Shown piece after piece: positions 52,137 to 63,243 of a stretch of DNA of 64,000 nt. The stretch comes from Neovahlkampfia damariscottae (lineage: Eukaryota > Heterolobosea > Selenaionea > Neovahlkampfiida > Neovahlkampfiidae): assembly GCA_016618085.1 (NCBI GenBank), contig JABLTG010000040.1:54418-118417 (forward strand), in the 5' to 3' direction. Below the pieces are notes generated by a model. The model searched no databases, was not told the origin of the DNA, and saw nothing but the letters and a program-made list of their open reading frames with translations. Position numbers and translations under genes: made by a program. Each line of letters opens with the position of its first letter. Position 1 is the first letter of the stretch.

Positions 52137-52912
52137 TCAATAAATAAATGGAATTAATTGATAGGGTGTATTTTTTTGATATTGTTCATATTCTCGTGAA
52201 TATTTTTTTTTGAGATATTCATTTAATTCTGGAATTGAAAGGAAAGTAAATCCACAAATCATAATCATTGGAACTATTAATAAAATTTTGTATGTTGTTA
52301 ATAACATCCATCCTGAAAATAAAATTAAATCTCCTGTATAATTTGGGTGCTGAATTAAATTAAAAATATTGATTTTGTTTTACTTGAGTTATTGAAGCTA
52401 ATCCATACATATATAATTTTCCTTTATTTTCAGGTTTTAATTTCCAATGTTTTCTTTGAACTTCACTTCCAGTGTTCATATAAGAACCAAATAACTGAAT
52501 TAAGAAAATTAAATTTCCTTTTTTTTTTTTTACCACTAAAATGAGGAAGAAATAATCAATTGTGTAAATACTTCCATCTTTTAACAATGAACTTGCATAT
52601 GATACAGCAGTGAATATTCCTCCTACAAATATATTGACTGAAACAATTTCAACAACAGGACTCTTTGTGAATGTTAAAATACTAAAAAATATCTCTTACA
52701 ACTCTTTGGGTTGTGTATAGCATTAAAATTAAAAATCTTATGTAGTATAAAGCTCCACAAAATATTAAAACCATTTTTCTTGGGTTCATGTTGAATGTTA
52801 CAAAATTGAATGAAAAAGCTAAAGAGTAAAGATGTATGAAGGCGTTGAATGAAAATAACATCACAAATATAAAGTTGAGTGCTGATGGTGGTTTATGTCT
52901 GAATTCTTCCAT
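52137..52912 (-). CDS. multi-pass membrane methyltransferase-like protein (PEMT/ICMT/DUF1295 type)
   Basis: Four exons (52912-52700, 52662-52534, 52494-52384, 52349-52137; introns 37, 39 and 34 nt) give 221 aa. About five hydrophobic segments are seen. The C-terminal signature KLYMYGLASITQHPNYTGD is the S-adenosylmethionine-binding motif of isoprenylcysteine/phospholipid methyltransferases and steroid-reductase-like DUF1295 proteins, and a KKYSREYEQYQKNTPYQ ending is typical. Likely ER membrane. Substrate cannot be told. The stop is 13 bp from the convergent HPS4-like stop. Confidence 0.75.
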
Positions 52913-53079
52913 TATTGTTCAATTTCGGAGTAGATAGATGTTTGATTGGTGGAGGATTTAACAATTAAGATTTTGACAAAAAGATGATGATATGAGTTTT
53001 TTTCTCAGATTTTTAATAATCAATCAAAGCAGTTCAGATTTGGTCAACCAATCAAAATACTAGAAAAACCGTTCACCAA

Positions 53080-54028
53080 ATGAAACGAAAAACAAATCAT
53101 CAAGACAAAACACCGATAACAAATGGAAAAGTTCAAAAGAAAACAGTTTCATTTGAAAAAGTGATTCCGTTTGCTTTGGATTTCTTTTATGAAGAAGAAA
53201 TTTTTCAAAAGCTCATAATGGTCTCAAAAAGTTGGAAAAAAACATGTTATGAATCACTTGAAACGATGAGTTTCTCAGAGTGCGATTATAAAACAGTTCA
53301 AACTGTTATTCAAAAGTAAAAAAAAAAAGAATTCACAAAAAAAAAGATTACCAAAATTAACCAAATTAACAATTGACAACCTTGATGATTTTAAAGAAGA
53401 AAATGTTGATGATTTAATTTCCAGTTGTAAAACATTAAAAACACTTCATTTAAGAAATTGTTCATTTGAAAATTTAATAATTACTAAAACAGAACAACTT
53501 GAAACATTAACAATTTCATTAAGTAGTTTCAAAACTATAAAAGTTCATTCACAAACATTAAAAAAAATTGAAATTTTTGATAATGAATTTTCGAATGCAA
53601 CAAATATTGAATGTGAAAATTTAAAAGAATTAAAATTACATACATGTATATTTGAATCAGATGAAATACTTTTTAATTCAATTTGTGATTTACCAATTGA
53701 AAAATTAAGTATAAATGAATGTTCTGGATTATTCAATTTAAGAATTCAATTAATAAATTTAAAAGAATTGAATATTATTAATTGTATGAAATTAAAAAAA
53801 TTACATCTTGAAAGTTTTGAATTACAAAAAGTACAATTAAATTGGTGTGAAGATATTATATCATTAGACTTATTAGATTGTGATAATTTAAAAGAAATTG
53901 ATTTAACAGGTGTCGGTGGTAATATAATTTCATCACAATCAACCAATGAACAAAATGATTCAATTTTATCAAATATTGTTAATGCAATTAAAAATCATTT
54001 TGAAAATCAAATCAAAGTTATTTATTAA
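53080..54028 (+). CDS. F-box-like/leucine-rich-repeat protein
   Basis: Exons 53080-53315 and 53347-54028 (31-nt intron) give 305 aa. The N-terminal segment (VIPFALDFFYEEEIFQKLIMVSKSWKKT) is a weak F-box. LRR strands follow (LKTLHLRNCSFENL, LKELKLHTCIFES, IEKLSINECSGLFNLRI, LKELNIINCMKLKKLHL). The VSKSW motif and following layout resemble the F-box protein at 26614-27753. Probably an SCF substrate receptor. Confidence 0.65.
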
Positions 54029-54039
54029 AAAAATTAAAT

Positions 54040-56613
54040 TTATTTTGATTCTTGTAATTTTTTATTTTCATTTAATAATCTTTGAATTTCTGAACCTAAT
54101 GTTTTAATATGAGATTGTAATTGAATATTTTGTAAAATTGTTTCTTCCATAACTTGTTGCATTTGATTAAAAGATTCTTGTAATATTTTTGGATCCATTT
54201 TTTTACTCTTTTGCATCATTTCTTTTTTATTTTTTTCTTGTTCTGGAGTTAATCTACCTAATTTTTCTTTTTGCATATAATAAGTAATAATTTGTTTTTT
54301 CTTTTCAACATCTTCTTTTAATTGTTCAATTGAAATAGATAATACTCTTAATCTTTCTTCCATTTTCCATTTTATTGTTTGAAGTTCACCAACACGTATC
54401 AGTAATTGATTATTTTCTTTCATAATTTGTGATGTTTCTAAATCATTCACTAATGATGTATTATCATCAGATCCAGATGAAATTGATTTCATATTATTAA
54501 ATGAATTCTCACGTGAATGAATTCTCTTTGGTGTATTTAAACTATTTCCACTCATAATATTTGTATTACTATTACTTTGTTTCATTAAATTATTATTTGA
54601 ATTTGAAGGTGTTATAGTTGTATTATTTTCTTCTTCTTTTTGTTTTTCAATTAAAAGTGATTTCAATTCTTTTAATTGTTTTTCTTTCATTTTTGATCTT
54701 GAAGTAAATTCAACTTTTAAATCTTTTATTCTTTGTTCTGATTTTTCATATTTTTCTTTAAATGTTTCTTTTTCAATTTTAATATTTTTCATTTTTTCAT
54801 TGATATTTTGTAATTCTAAATTTAGACAATTTACATTTTCATTATTAACACTTAATTCAACTGAAATTAAAATTGATTTTGAAAATAATTCAATATATGA
54901 TTGATAAAGATCATCTGTATTCTTTACTACTTTTTCTAATTTTTCAATTTTTTTTTCATTCTTTTTTGAAACATCATCAAATTCTAATTCCATCATTTTC
55001 ATTTTTTGTAAAACTTGATCTTTTTCACTTAAAATTTTAGTTAATTTATTATTAATATCATTAATTGTATCAATATGAATTTTAATTTTTGTATTCTTTT
55101 TCTTGTTATCTTCATCTAAAAAATTTATCTTTTTTTGATAATCTTCAATTTCAATTTTCATTTGTTCATTTTCATCAGATAATGAATTATTTTTTGAAAC
55201 TTCTTGTGAATGTGATTTATTTAATGAATCAAAATTCTTTCCTTTTTCAATGATTGGTTCTAATTCTGTTAATTTAACTTTTAATTGGTCAATTTCATTT
55301 TGTTTTTGATTTGATTCATCCAATGATTCTTTTAATTTCATACTCATATCTTTCATAACTTGTTGTGTATTATATATCTTCTTTTGTTGTTGATCAGAAT
55401 CTTTGACAAAATCAACTCTTTCTTCTTGTAATTTTAATAATGAACTTAAGATATTATCTCGATCAATTTGTATTTTTTCAATTTCTTTTTTTAAATTCTC
55501 AATTTCTTTTTCTTTTTCTTTCAATTCATTCATTTGACTTTCTTTTAATTTTTTGTTATTTTCTTTTAATTCGTCAATTTCTTTATTTAAATTTAGAATT
55601 TTTTCTTTGTTGTCTTTGTTTTTTTCAATCCAAATATTAATTTGTGTTTCATAATTTTCTGTTATTTTTTGTATTTCTTCTTGTTTTTTTTCAAGTTTTT
55701 CTTCTAAATTTGAAATCTTATTCATAATTTTAATTTGTATTTTTTAATTTACGTTTATAATTAAATCTTCATCAGGTTTTGAAAATTGAATTGAATTTTC
55801 AATTTTTTTTAATTCTACATTATTTTTTCCTTCAATTATTTCTTTGTTCCAAATTTTTTCAAATTTTTCTTTCATTTTTTCAATAGAATCATCTTCATCA
55901 TCCTCATCCTCCTTTTTATCCTCTACTTCTTCTTTTTCAAATAATTTATTTACTAGTTCTTTTAAAAAGATCTCTGATGATATTTTTTCAATGAATTCAA
56001 TTCCTTTTTGATTTTTTTCTAATTCAGTTTTTAATTCATCAAGTATCGTAGAATCTATATTTGTTTGTTGTTGAGTATCCTGTTTCTTCATTTCTACTAT
56101 TTTTTTTTCTAATCTTTCTTTTTCTTTTAAAATTTCATCATGTTTTAATTGAAGTTCTTGTTGTGCTGTGAACATTAATTTGGCATTCTCTTTCAATGCG
56201 TTTGTCTTTATAAGGTGTAAATTTTTTTTTTTTTTTTTTACTTGTTCTTCATGTTCTGCGATTAAGTTTTGTTTGTCTTTCTTATAGGAGGCATTTTCTT
56301 CAGCGAATTTTTTGAAAGTTGATTTGTCTTGACTTTTTTGTACAACATCTAAAAAAGTGTATTTTTAGAAAAAAAAAATTAGGATAATTTACATTGTAAT
56401 TTTTTACAGTCTAATTCAATTTCTTTGTTCTTTTTTTGAAGTTTTTGAATTTCTATATTCAGAGTTAGTATTTTTTTTTTTTATTTTTTTTTTAAACCTG
56501 CTTTTTGTCTCTTATCTGATTCTTCATATTCAAATTGTTTTGTTCTCAGATCAACAAGTTGATTTTGTATTTGAGAAAATTCTTCCGTCGTAATTTCCAT
56601 CACATCGGACATT
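54040..56613 (-). CDS. long coiled-coil, golgin-like protein (CCDC186-like C-terminus)
   Basis: Exons about 56613-56498, 56452-56393, 56348-56242, 56205-55753 and 55716-54040, with introns 45, 44, 36 and 36 nt; about 850 aa. Nearly all heptad coiled coil, with an asparagine/serine-rich linker near the middle. The last 110 residues (KWKMEERLRVLSISIEQL, IITYYMQKEKLGRLTPE) resemble the C-terminal segment of CCDC186/golgin-104. The first exon is problematic: the ATG frame leaves the coil frame at a GAAATTTTC run; one fewer A, or a very short 22-nt intron, would restore it. Likely a vesicle tether at Golgi or dense-core granules (inference). Confidence 0.65.
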
Positions 56614-56718
56614 GTTGATGATGTTCAACAATTTCTTTTTGAAAAATGTATTTTATTGGTGGAAAATTGTTCCATTCATAGTTTTGGAGGGCAATTAGAA
56701 AAAGTTGAAAATTAGAAT

Positions 56719-57648
56719 TTAAAAACTTGATTTTATTAAAATTCCACCATCCAATTGAATTATATTTCCAGTCATCCAAGCACTTGCTTTTGATGATAGA
56801 AAAATACAAGCTCCAATAATATCTTCTTCACTTCCAATTCTATTCAAAGGAACTGATTTTACAATTTGTTTTCCAAATTTTTTCAATGTGGCTGCCATCA
56901 TTTTACTTTCAAAAGGTCCTGTTGAGAATTTTACAAAAAAAAAGATAAAACAATACCTGGAGCAATGGCCTTTGAAAAATTAATAATGATACACTTACAT
57001 TAACTATAATATTTTCATCAGCAAATTTATTTGCTAAAACTTTAGTCAAATGATGCAATGCTGCCTTTGATGTTGAATATGCATAGTTTTCTAAAGCAGG
57101 TATTCTAATTCCATCTATACTTCCAATCATAATAACACTTGATGGATTACCTTCCTTCGCTTTTAATTTAAGTTGTGGAAGAAAACATCTTGTAACATTG
57201 AAAACACCTTTAACGTTTAAACTCATAACTTTATCCCAACTTGAATCAGGATAGGTTTCAAATTTTTCACCCCAATTACAACCAGCACTTAAAATTAATT
57301 TTTTTTTTGAACTTCAAACTTATTGATCAAAACGTCAATACCTTCTTTTTCGTTTTCTTCAACTTTTTTGGATAAATAAATACAATCTGATTCTTTTGAT
57401 ATATCAGCTGCAATAGCAATACCTAAAGAATTAAATTTTTTTTCTTTTTATTTTTTACATTTTCCAGGTCCTTCTTTTGTTAATTCTTTTGCAACTTGTT
57501 CACATGTTTCTTTATTTCTTGATGAAATGTAAACAGTTGATCCATTTGAAACATATCCTTTTGCTATCATGAGACCTATTCCTCTACCACCTCCAGTGAT
57601 AACAACAACTTTATCAGAAACATCAAACAAGTCTTTTGTTCTATACAT
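56719..57648 (-). CDS. short-chain dehydrogenase/reductase (3-oxoacyl-ACP reductase-like)
   Basis: Five exons (57648-57459, 57422-57320, 57287-56999, 56969-56957, 56918-56719) give 264 aa. TGGGRGIG binds NAD(P), the NNAG motif is created by splicing (LINNAGCNWG), and catalytic residues are in MIGSIDG and YAYSTSKAA. The fourth exon is only 13 nt (GCCATTGCTCCAG) and supplies the NAIAPGPF stretch. C-terminal GNIIQLDGG is typical. Most like the RhlG/FabG-type bacterial SDRs. Cytosolic or peroxisomal; substrate unknown. Confidence 0.93.
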
Positions 57649-57684
57649 TCTTTTTATTGGACAAATATTTTTATTGGATAAATT

Positions 57685-59823
57685 TTATTTTAACTCTTTT
57701 GAAAATTTATCAATTTCAATTTCTAATTTTTTCTTTTTAAAATATTTTACATCCTCAGTTATCTTCTCAACAAATTTTCTTTTTTGTGAAATGGATCCCT
57801 TTAATGATTTCAAATTTTTGGAAAACTTTTGAATTGAATTTTCATCATTTTTTGGTAATTTAATTTCTCTTTTTAATTGTTTTTTTAATTCAAAATTATC
57901 ATTTTCAAATTGTTGAAATTGAATTCTTGATATTATTTCAGACTTTATTGTCTTTGGTATATTTTTCCAATTTGGAATTGATGAAACAAAATCAGGTTCA
58001 CTATTTTCTTTATCTAATTTTGATGATATATTTTCTTTTTTTGATTCTTTTTCATTATTATCTTTAATCTCAATGATATCAACTTTTTTATCTTTTTTTA
58101 AGAAATTCATTTCATCCTCTGATTCATCAACTGATAAATTATTCAAATTTGATTTTTGTTTTTTTTCTTTTCTAAAAGGTGATCCAAATGAAATTGGTTG
58201 TATATCTTCATCAAATGAATATGGATTTCTTAATTTTTCTTTCTTAAAACAGACATTATTAAAATTACCCATTTCTGATATTGGAACTGAGAATTTATCA
58301 GCATTTGAATCAAATTTTCTATCAATTTGAAAAACAGATGATTGCATTAAATCTAATTGTTCAATTAATTGATGTCTTTCAATATCAAATGGATTCTTTA
58401 TAATAACTTTTTGATTTGAATTTGAATTTGATTTTTGTGATGCAGCAATCATATCATTTTCTAATTTTGTTTTTTTTTTCAATTTTTTTAAATAAGAGTT
58501 AATTGAATAATTTAATGCACCATCAAGATTATCAGGTATTATATTTGGTAATGGTAAAGGTAATCTTTTTAATGCAACTTTTAAAGGTTGGATATAATAA
58601 TTTGGTAATGAATACAAATATCTTTCAAATTCTTGTCTCCAATTTTGTGTTGGTATAAATTTATGAAATGTAATTAATTCATCTAATAAAGTGAATAATC
58701 TTGGAAAATTATATGGAAAAACGTAAAAAAAAACTGATTTTTCTTTTGCTTTAATGAAACCAAATGGATCACCAAAACCTGATGAACCTTTAGAATTTTG
58801 AACATAAGTCAAAAATGTTGTTTGAGTTTCTAAAACATAATTGGTTAAATTACATGACTCAATTTCATATGAATCATATGGAAATTTATCAAGTACAAAA
58901 AGTTCTCTTTCTGAAGGTAACATATGAATAATTGGTTGTGCAGCTCTTTGTGGTAAATTAGTCATAGTTGAAGTTGGTAAATAATTTTCAGGTATTGGCC
59001 AAAATCCATTATTGGATTTTACAAAAATCATTTTATGATAAGCACGTAATTTTTGAGGTGGTATATTTGTTGGTCCTTTTGTTGTAAATGAAATTGGTTC
59101 AAAATTAACAATAACTCCTGTTTTTAATTTTGATATACAAATTTCTTCCATTGTTTGCATTAATCCTTTCATATTTGATACTATTTTTGAAAATCCACCT
59201 GTAACTTCACATAATGGATCCAATACTGTTGCTTCATTTTTTGGAATTTCATTATGAGGTACTGATGGAAATTTTAATGTAATTGAAAACACTCTTTGGT
59301 CCCAACGAAATGGTTCTTTTGTTAATTGTGATGACATATTAGAAGCTAAGTTTGGTAAAGTCAACTAAAAAACAAGTTATATTGTATATTTTTTTACTGT
59401 TTCTTGTACTCCATCTAATGATGTAAATTGACCACCATCAGTTAAAACTATAATTACAGAAGGTTCATAAAAATATGGATACATTCCTTGACCATAATTA
59501 TCAATGTTTGTTTGAAGTCTATATTGATTTAATAAACTGAAAGATTCAGCTAAAGCAGGTCCAATTTCAGTTAAGGATTTTGCTTCTAAATTTTTTAATT
59601 CATTTGTGAAATTTGAAAAATTATCTTTCCAACCTGATTTAACACAATTTGGTGAATTTTCACAAGAAACTAAAAAATAACGATCACTTTTCGCTGCTGG
59701 ATCTCTGTTTCTAATTTTTATAAAATATTCAATTCCACTTTTACAAATATCCAACATAGAAAGACCAGATTGTGCTTTTTGAATCATTGAAAAAGACGTA
59801 TCAACTAAAAACAAGATCAACAT
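57685..59823 (-). CDS. INTS6: Integrator complex subunit 6
   Basis: Exons 59823-59398 and 59364-57685 (33-nt intron) give 701 aa. The N-terminal von Willebrand A domain is complete: FLVDTSFSM (MIDAS DxSxS), RDPAAKSDRYFLVSCE, SLTEIGPALAESFSLL, IDNYGQGMYPYFYEPSVIIVLTDGG. LTKEPFRWDQRVFS follows. The C-terminal helix (SLKGSISQKRKFVEKITEDV) matches the family's conserved tail. INTS6 links PP2A to Integrator, which cleaves and attenuates Pol II transcripts. Shorter than human INTS6 (887 aa), losing part of the disordered middle. Confidence 0.95.
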
Positions 59824-59881
59824 TTTTAGTTTGTTGTTTTGTGGTTTCTCTGTAAAGAATGATTTTATTGGTTGAATTTTT

Positions 59882-60766
59882 TCATGTTTTTGAAACCAAT
59901 GGTAAACTTTGAGTTTTAGAATGTGTCAACATTGCAATTGAAATACCATCAGATCTTTGTTTGATACCATCTTTTGAAAAATTAATTCAAAAACTCGTTG
60001 AAAATTTTACCTGTTGAAAATGCTTCTTCAATTATTACTTCATTTGTATCAAAATTCCATTTTCCAAAATTATATTTTTTCCCTTGATTATTAACTTTCA
60101 ACCATTTTATCATCTTAAATTTTTAAAAATGAATGAAAAACTTACTCCTTCAACTGATCTTGGATCACAAATAGAAATTTTTGAAATGAATAATTCTGGA
60201 GGTTCTTTGGTTGGAGAAAGGTTTAAATTTTGAATTTTTTGTGATTTTAATCCAACTTTTAAAACAAAAATATCCGAATTAGTGATACAAATTGGAAAAT
60301 AAAAATCAATATTTTTCTTATCGAATCTCCAAGGCTTTGTGCATTCTGTAGTCGTTAATTTATTTTCTAATTCATTCATTGATAAATGACATATTGTTGG
60401 TAAAACAAATTGTTTCATTTTAATTGATATCAAATGATCAGAGAATATTTTATCTGTATGCACAACTTGAATATCATTTTGCCTGTTTGGCTCAAATATT
60501 GAGTTCAAAATATCTGTATGAACTGTATGGTGAATACAATCCATTCCTGTTTCTATTGCAGAATTGTAAATTTCAATTTGATTATCTTCAATAAATTTTT
60601 CAAAAATTTTTTTTTCTTTTTCAAAAGAGTTAGAGTATTGATTGAATGCAAAGGCCAATCCTAATATATTAAATCCTAATATAGCTCTTTTGTTTATTTT
60701 TATTTTTTGTGTTTCTTGATTGACCGTTGAGTACTTTCTCAGTAATGGTTTAAAAATTCTCTGCAT
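59882..60766 (-). CDS. mitochondrial-type single-pass membrane protein, unrecognised
   Basis: Exons 60766-60146, 60113-60011 and 59970-59882 (introns 32 and 40 nt) give 270 aa. The basic N-terminus (MQRIFKPLLRKYSTVNQ) looks like a mitochondrial leader, and one membrane segment follows (AILGFNILGLAFAFNQ). The remainder is a soluble domain of about 200 residues with WRFDKKNIDFYFPICI and KWNFDTNEVIIEEAF. That order resembles the small assembly factors of the inner membrane (Coa1/TIM21-like), but I cannot assign it. ATTGG is about 10 bp before the ATG. Confidence 0.6.
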
Positions 60767-61274
60767 TAATTTTTGAGCCAATCATTTCACAATTCAAAAA
60801 ATAAAAATGAAAATGATCCCTAAACGTCACTATTTTTAGGCATAAGTTCATTTTCAATTTTTTGGAGTAGTAGAGGTGAAAGGTCCGGACGACGATTAAA
60901 CTTTTTTTAATTTTCAACCCCCAAGGAAGTAAAAAAAGACCATTTTCGCGGATTTTTCATTTTTTTCGACCAAATCCCCCGACACACCCAGAACCTTTTT
61001 CTTGCCGTCTCACGCCTCAACTCGGCGGTTTTTTGTCATTTGAAAATTTTATTCACCTTCTTACTTTTTGTTATCCATAATTTTTCATTTTGGTTCTGTT
61101 AATTTGTTGGTCCATTATATTGCCATTTGGTTGGACCAATTTTATGGCAAATAAAAAGTACGAATTTTGAACCTTCATTGACAAGATTGAAACTTTCAAT
61201 TTGAAGGTTTGAAACGATTTGATTGGATTGTCGGAATTCAAAGTTTTTATAAATTGATTCCCTTGCTTTTTTGA
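60767..61274. other. spacer with a GC-rich, possibly structured segment
   Basis: 508 bp. Promoter elements for both flanking genes are at the edges. The middle, about 60830-61040, is much richer in G and C than the surroundings; see the ncRNA candidate. No protein gene is supported. Confidence 0.5.
60835..61040 (+). ncRNA. candidate structured non-coding RNA (strand uncertain)
   Basis: A 200-bp island of GC-rich sequence in an AT-rich gap: GTCCGGAC (perfect palindrome) with a preceding GAGGTGAAAG, a C-run, and a stem (GCCG ... CGGC) followed by TTTTTT near 61036. GAAAGGTCCGGAC resembles the CR-I segment of RNase P/MRP RNA. An internal T7 run near 60910 argues against one Pol III transcript across the whole region. 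Weak, by-eye evidence. Confidence 0.25.
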
Positions 61275-62535
61275 ATGATTCAACAAAACCAAATGGACAC
61301 AAGACAAGTTTTACTCTCAAGCTTTTGATCCACTTTTATGCTTTGAGTATATTCAAAATTCAATTGACAACATCAACAAATTCACAACTGAAGCAAGTGA
61401 TATAGTTTCTGAACTTTGCAAAGAAATTGAAAAAGAAAAGCTAAAGCCATACGAGAAGCTAAACAAACTTGCCAATCGATTAAGAGAAAATGAGGAACTA
61501 AAATATTATTTTGAACATTTAAATAATTCCACAGAAAAACAAAATGAAAAATGGAAATTAGAGCAAAATATTATCAACTTGAAAAAGAATATTGAAGACC
61601 AAGAATCCAAAAAAAAAAGTAATTCAAATTATTACAATGAAGCTCTTCATACAATAGAGGCAGATAATTTATCAGCGTCAGAACAAAAATTAAAGGAAAT
61701 TGTTATTCCTAAACCAACAATAAACATACAAGATGCAGGAAATTTTTTATTAGAATGGCAGAAAGAATCTGACAAGGTCAACCAAAATCAAAGAACCATA
61801 ATCCCAAGAAACAGTCCTTTGGATTACCTAAAAAACCCACAAAAACATCTTTCTTTCAGTTTGAATGATGACTCAAATTCAAAAAAAGATTTAAATACTT
61901 TACAAAAAAATATTTCATTCTTACCTTCAAAAGAAATCAAGTACAATAAAACATCTGAATACCAAAATGGATTAAATCAACAGAATCTTAAAACTCAAGA
62001 AATTCAAATAAAAATGACACTCTTGAATATTAAACTTTATGTAATTGACGTTATCAGAACTGAATTGACAATAAAAAAAGGAATTGAAATGGAAAAAAAA
62101 CTTCAAAAACTAGAAAAAGAAAATGAAGAATTGAAAAAATTGTTTACTGTTTGTGAAATCAGAAAAAGATTAGAAGATGTTGTTTGGGGTATAATAGAAG
62201 ACTTGGGTCATGAAGGATCAGCAACTGGCATATTGGAAGAACTGTCCGATCCTTCCAATGCTTTGTGGGATGATATTGATCCAGATAAAAAGGTTTCCAA
62301 GAGAATCAGAAAAATTGTTCGTGAATTATATCCACAACTTTCAAATAAAATCCATAATGTTCAAAATCATGGATTTGATCAAAATGAACCTTTAAAAGTT
62401 TCTCGCGAGCATATCGGGGACAATACAGAAAGATTGGAAGCTTTAAAAATACTTTTTGAGTATTATAAAGCTGATGAATCTTGTTATCTGGTAAATGGAG
62501 ATGAAACCCTAATGAAAGATATAATATTTGAATAA
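61275..62535 (+). CDS. unrecognised coiled-coil protein, 406 aa
   Basis: A 33-bp first exon (61275-61307) joins via a 40-nt intron to 61348-62535. The region to residue 200 is a charged coiled coil with an asparagine-rich stretch; residues about 270-390 form a helical acidic domain (RLEDVVWGIIEDLGHEG, LWDDIDPDKKVSKRIRKIV). An ATTGG box lies about 48 bp upstream. It is the last gene of host type before the virus-like segment. No family recognised. Confidence 0.6.
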
Positions 62536-62700
62536 AATTTATTTTTGCTTCAAGAATTACGATGTACAGAGCATATCGTAAATGCTACAGAAATTTTTAC
62601 AAAGAAGTACATATTATTTGGAGAAAACTATTTATTGAAACTATTTATTGATTCTTTTCCATGAAATTTAAGGTGGTTTATATGCTTTTGTTCCATGATA
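62536..62700. other. junction between host-type and virus-like sequence
   Basis: 165 bp in which the CCAAT boxes and long A/T runs of the host region stop. A short direct repeat (ACTATTTATTGA, twice near 62625-62650) is present. No gene. Confidence 0.35.
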
Positions 62701-62958
62701 TTATTGATTTTTTTCAATGAAATTAAGGATTTTATCAATTTGTTCATTTTGCTCATTCATTTTTAATTGATGTTCAGAAGTTGTTTTTTTAATTTCCTCA
62801 TGTATTTGGGAAGGTGATAACTCAAGGTTTGAGCCACAACAACTAGATTTTTCTATTCTTTTGCTAAATTCAACAACTCCGATAACAATAGGCGAAATTA
62901 ATGATGTAATTAAACCCGCTGAAGTTATTACGATTAATATTGTCAGTTCGACTGTCAT
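62701..62958 (-). CDS. small single-pass membrane protein of virus-like type
   Basis: 85 aa. One N-terminal membrane segment (TILIVITSAGLITSLISPIVIGVV), a short basic loop with a CCG dipeptide pair (SSCCGSNLEL), then a charged helix. It has no intron and no CCAAT box; an AATATATATG-like AT-rich stretch precedes the ATG, as for the packaging ATPase. Small proteins of this layout are frequent in large DNA viruses of protists, but I cannot name a homologue. Confidence 0.5.
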   Translation of the reverse strand: MTVELTILIVITSAGLITSLISPIVIGVVEFSKRIEKSSCCGSNLELSPSQIHEEIKKTTSEHQLKMNEQNEQIDKILNFIEKNQ

Positions 62959-63017
62959 ATATATTATAATGTGATTTTAATTGAAAATCATTTTCTTTAT
63001 ATAGATTGTTATTAATA

Positions 63018-63105
63018 TCAAACGTTGGTGTAATAGGGAACACGCTAATATGAAAGCTGATCAATTCATATCAGAGATCTTGGTTCGAATCTTGGACAAA
63101 TGACA
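63018..63105 (+). tRNA. tRNA-like remnant
   Basis: An A-box-like TGGTGTAATAGGG with a perfect 4-bp D stem (GTGT/ACAC) and a B-box-like GGTTCGAATCT about 40 nt later. The anticodon arm and acceptor do not close into a normal cloverleaf (only four of seven acceptor pairs). It may be a decayed tRNA gene, a tRNA with a short intron, or chance. Confidence 0.25.
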
Positions 63106-63243
63106 TTTAACCCTTAATAAAATATATAGACAAGTTATGATTATCCTAGGTTGAGATTGTTTGTAAAAATCATAAAGTTTATTATATTATTATTATGTAG
63201 ATTTTATTTATCTATATAATAAGAAAGATATAAATAATACCTT

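Noticed and set aside
61071-61320. Two overlapping minus-strand frames near the start of the 61275 gene
   Set aside because: They overlap the promoter and first exon of that gene and each other; no family resemblance.
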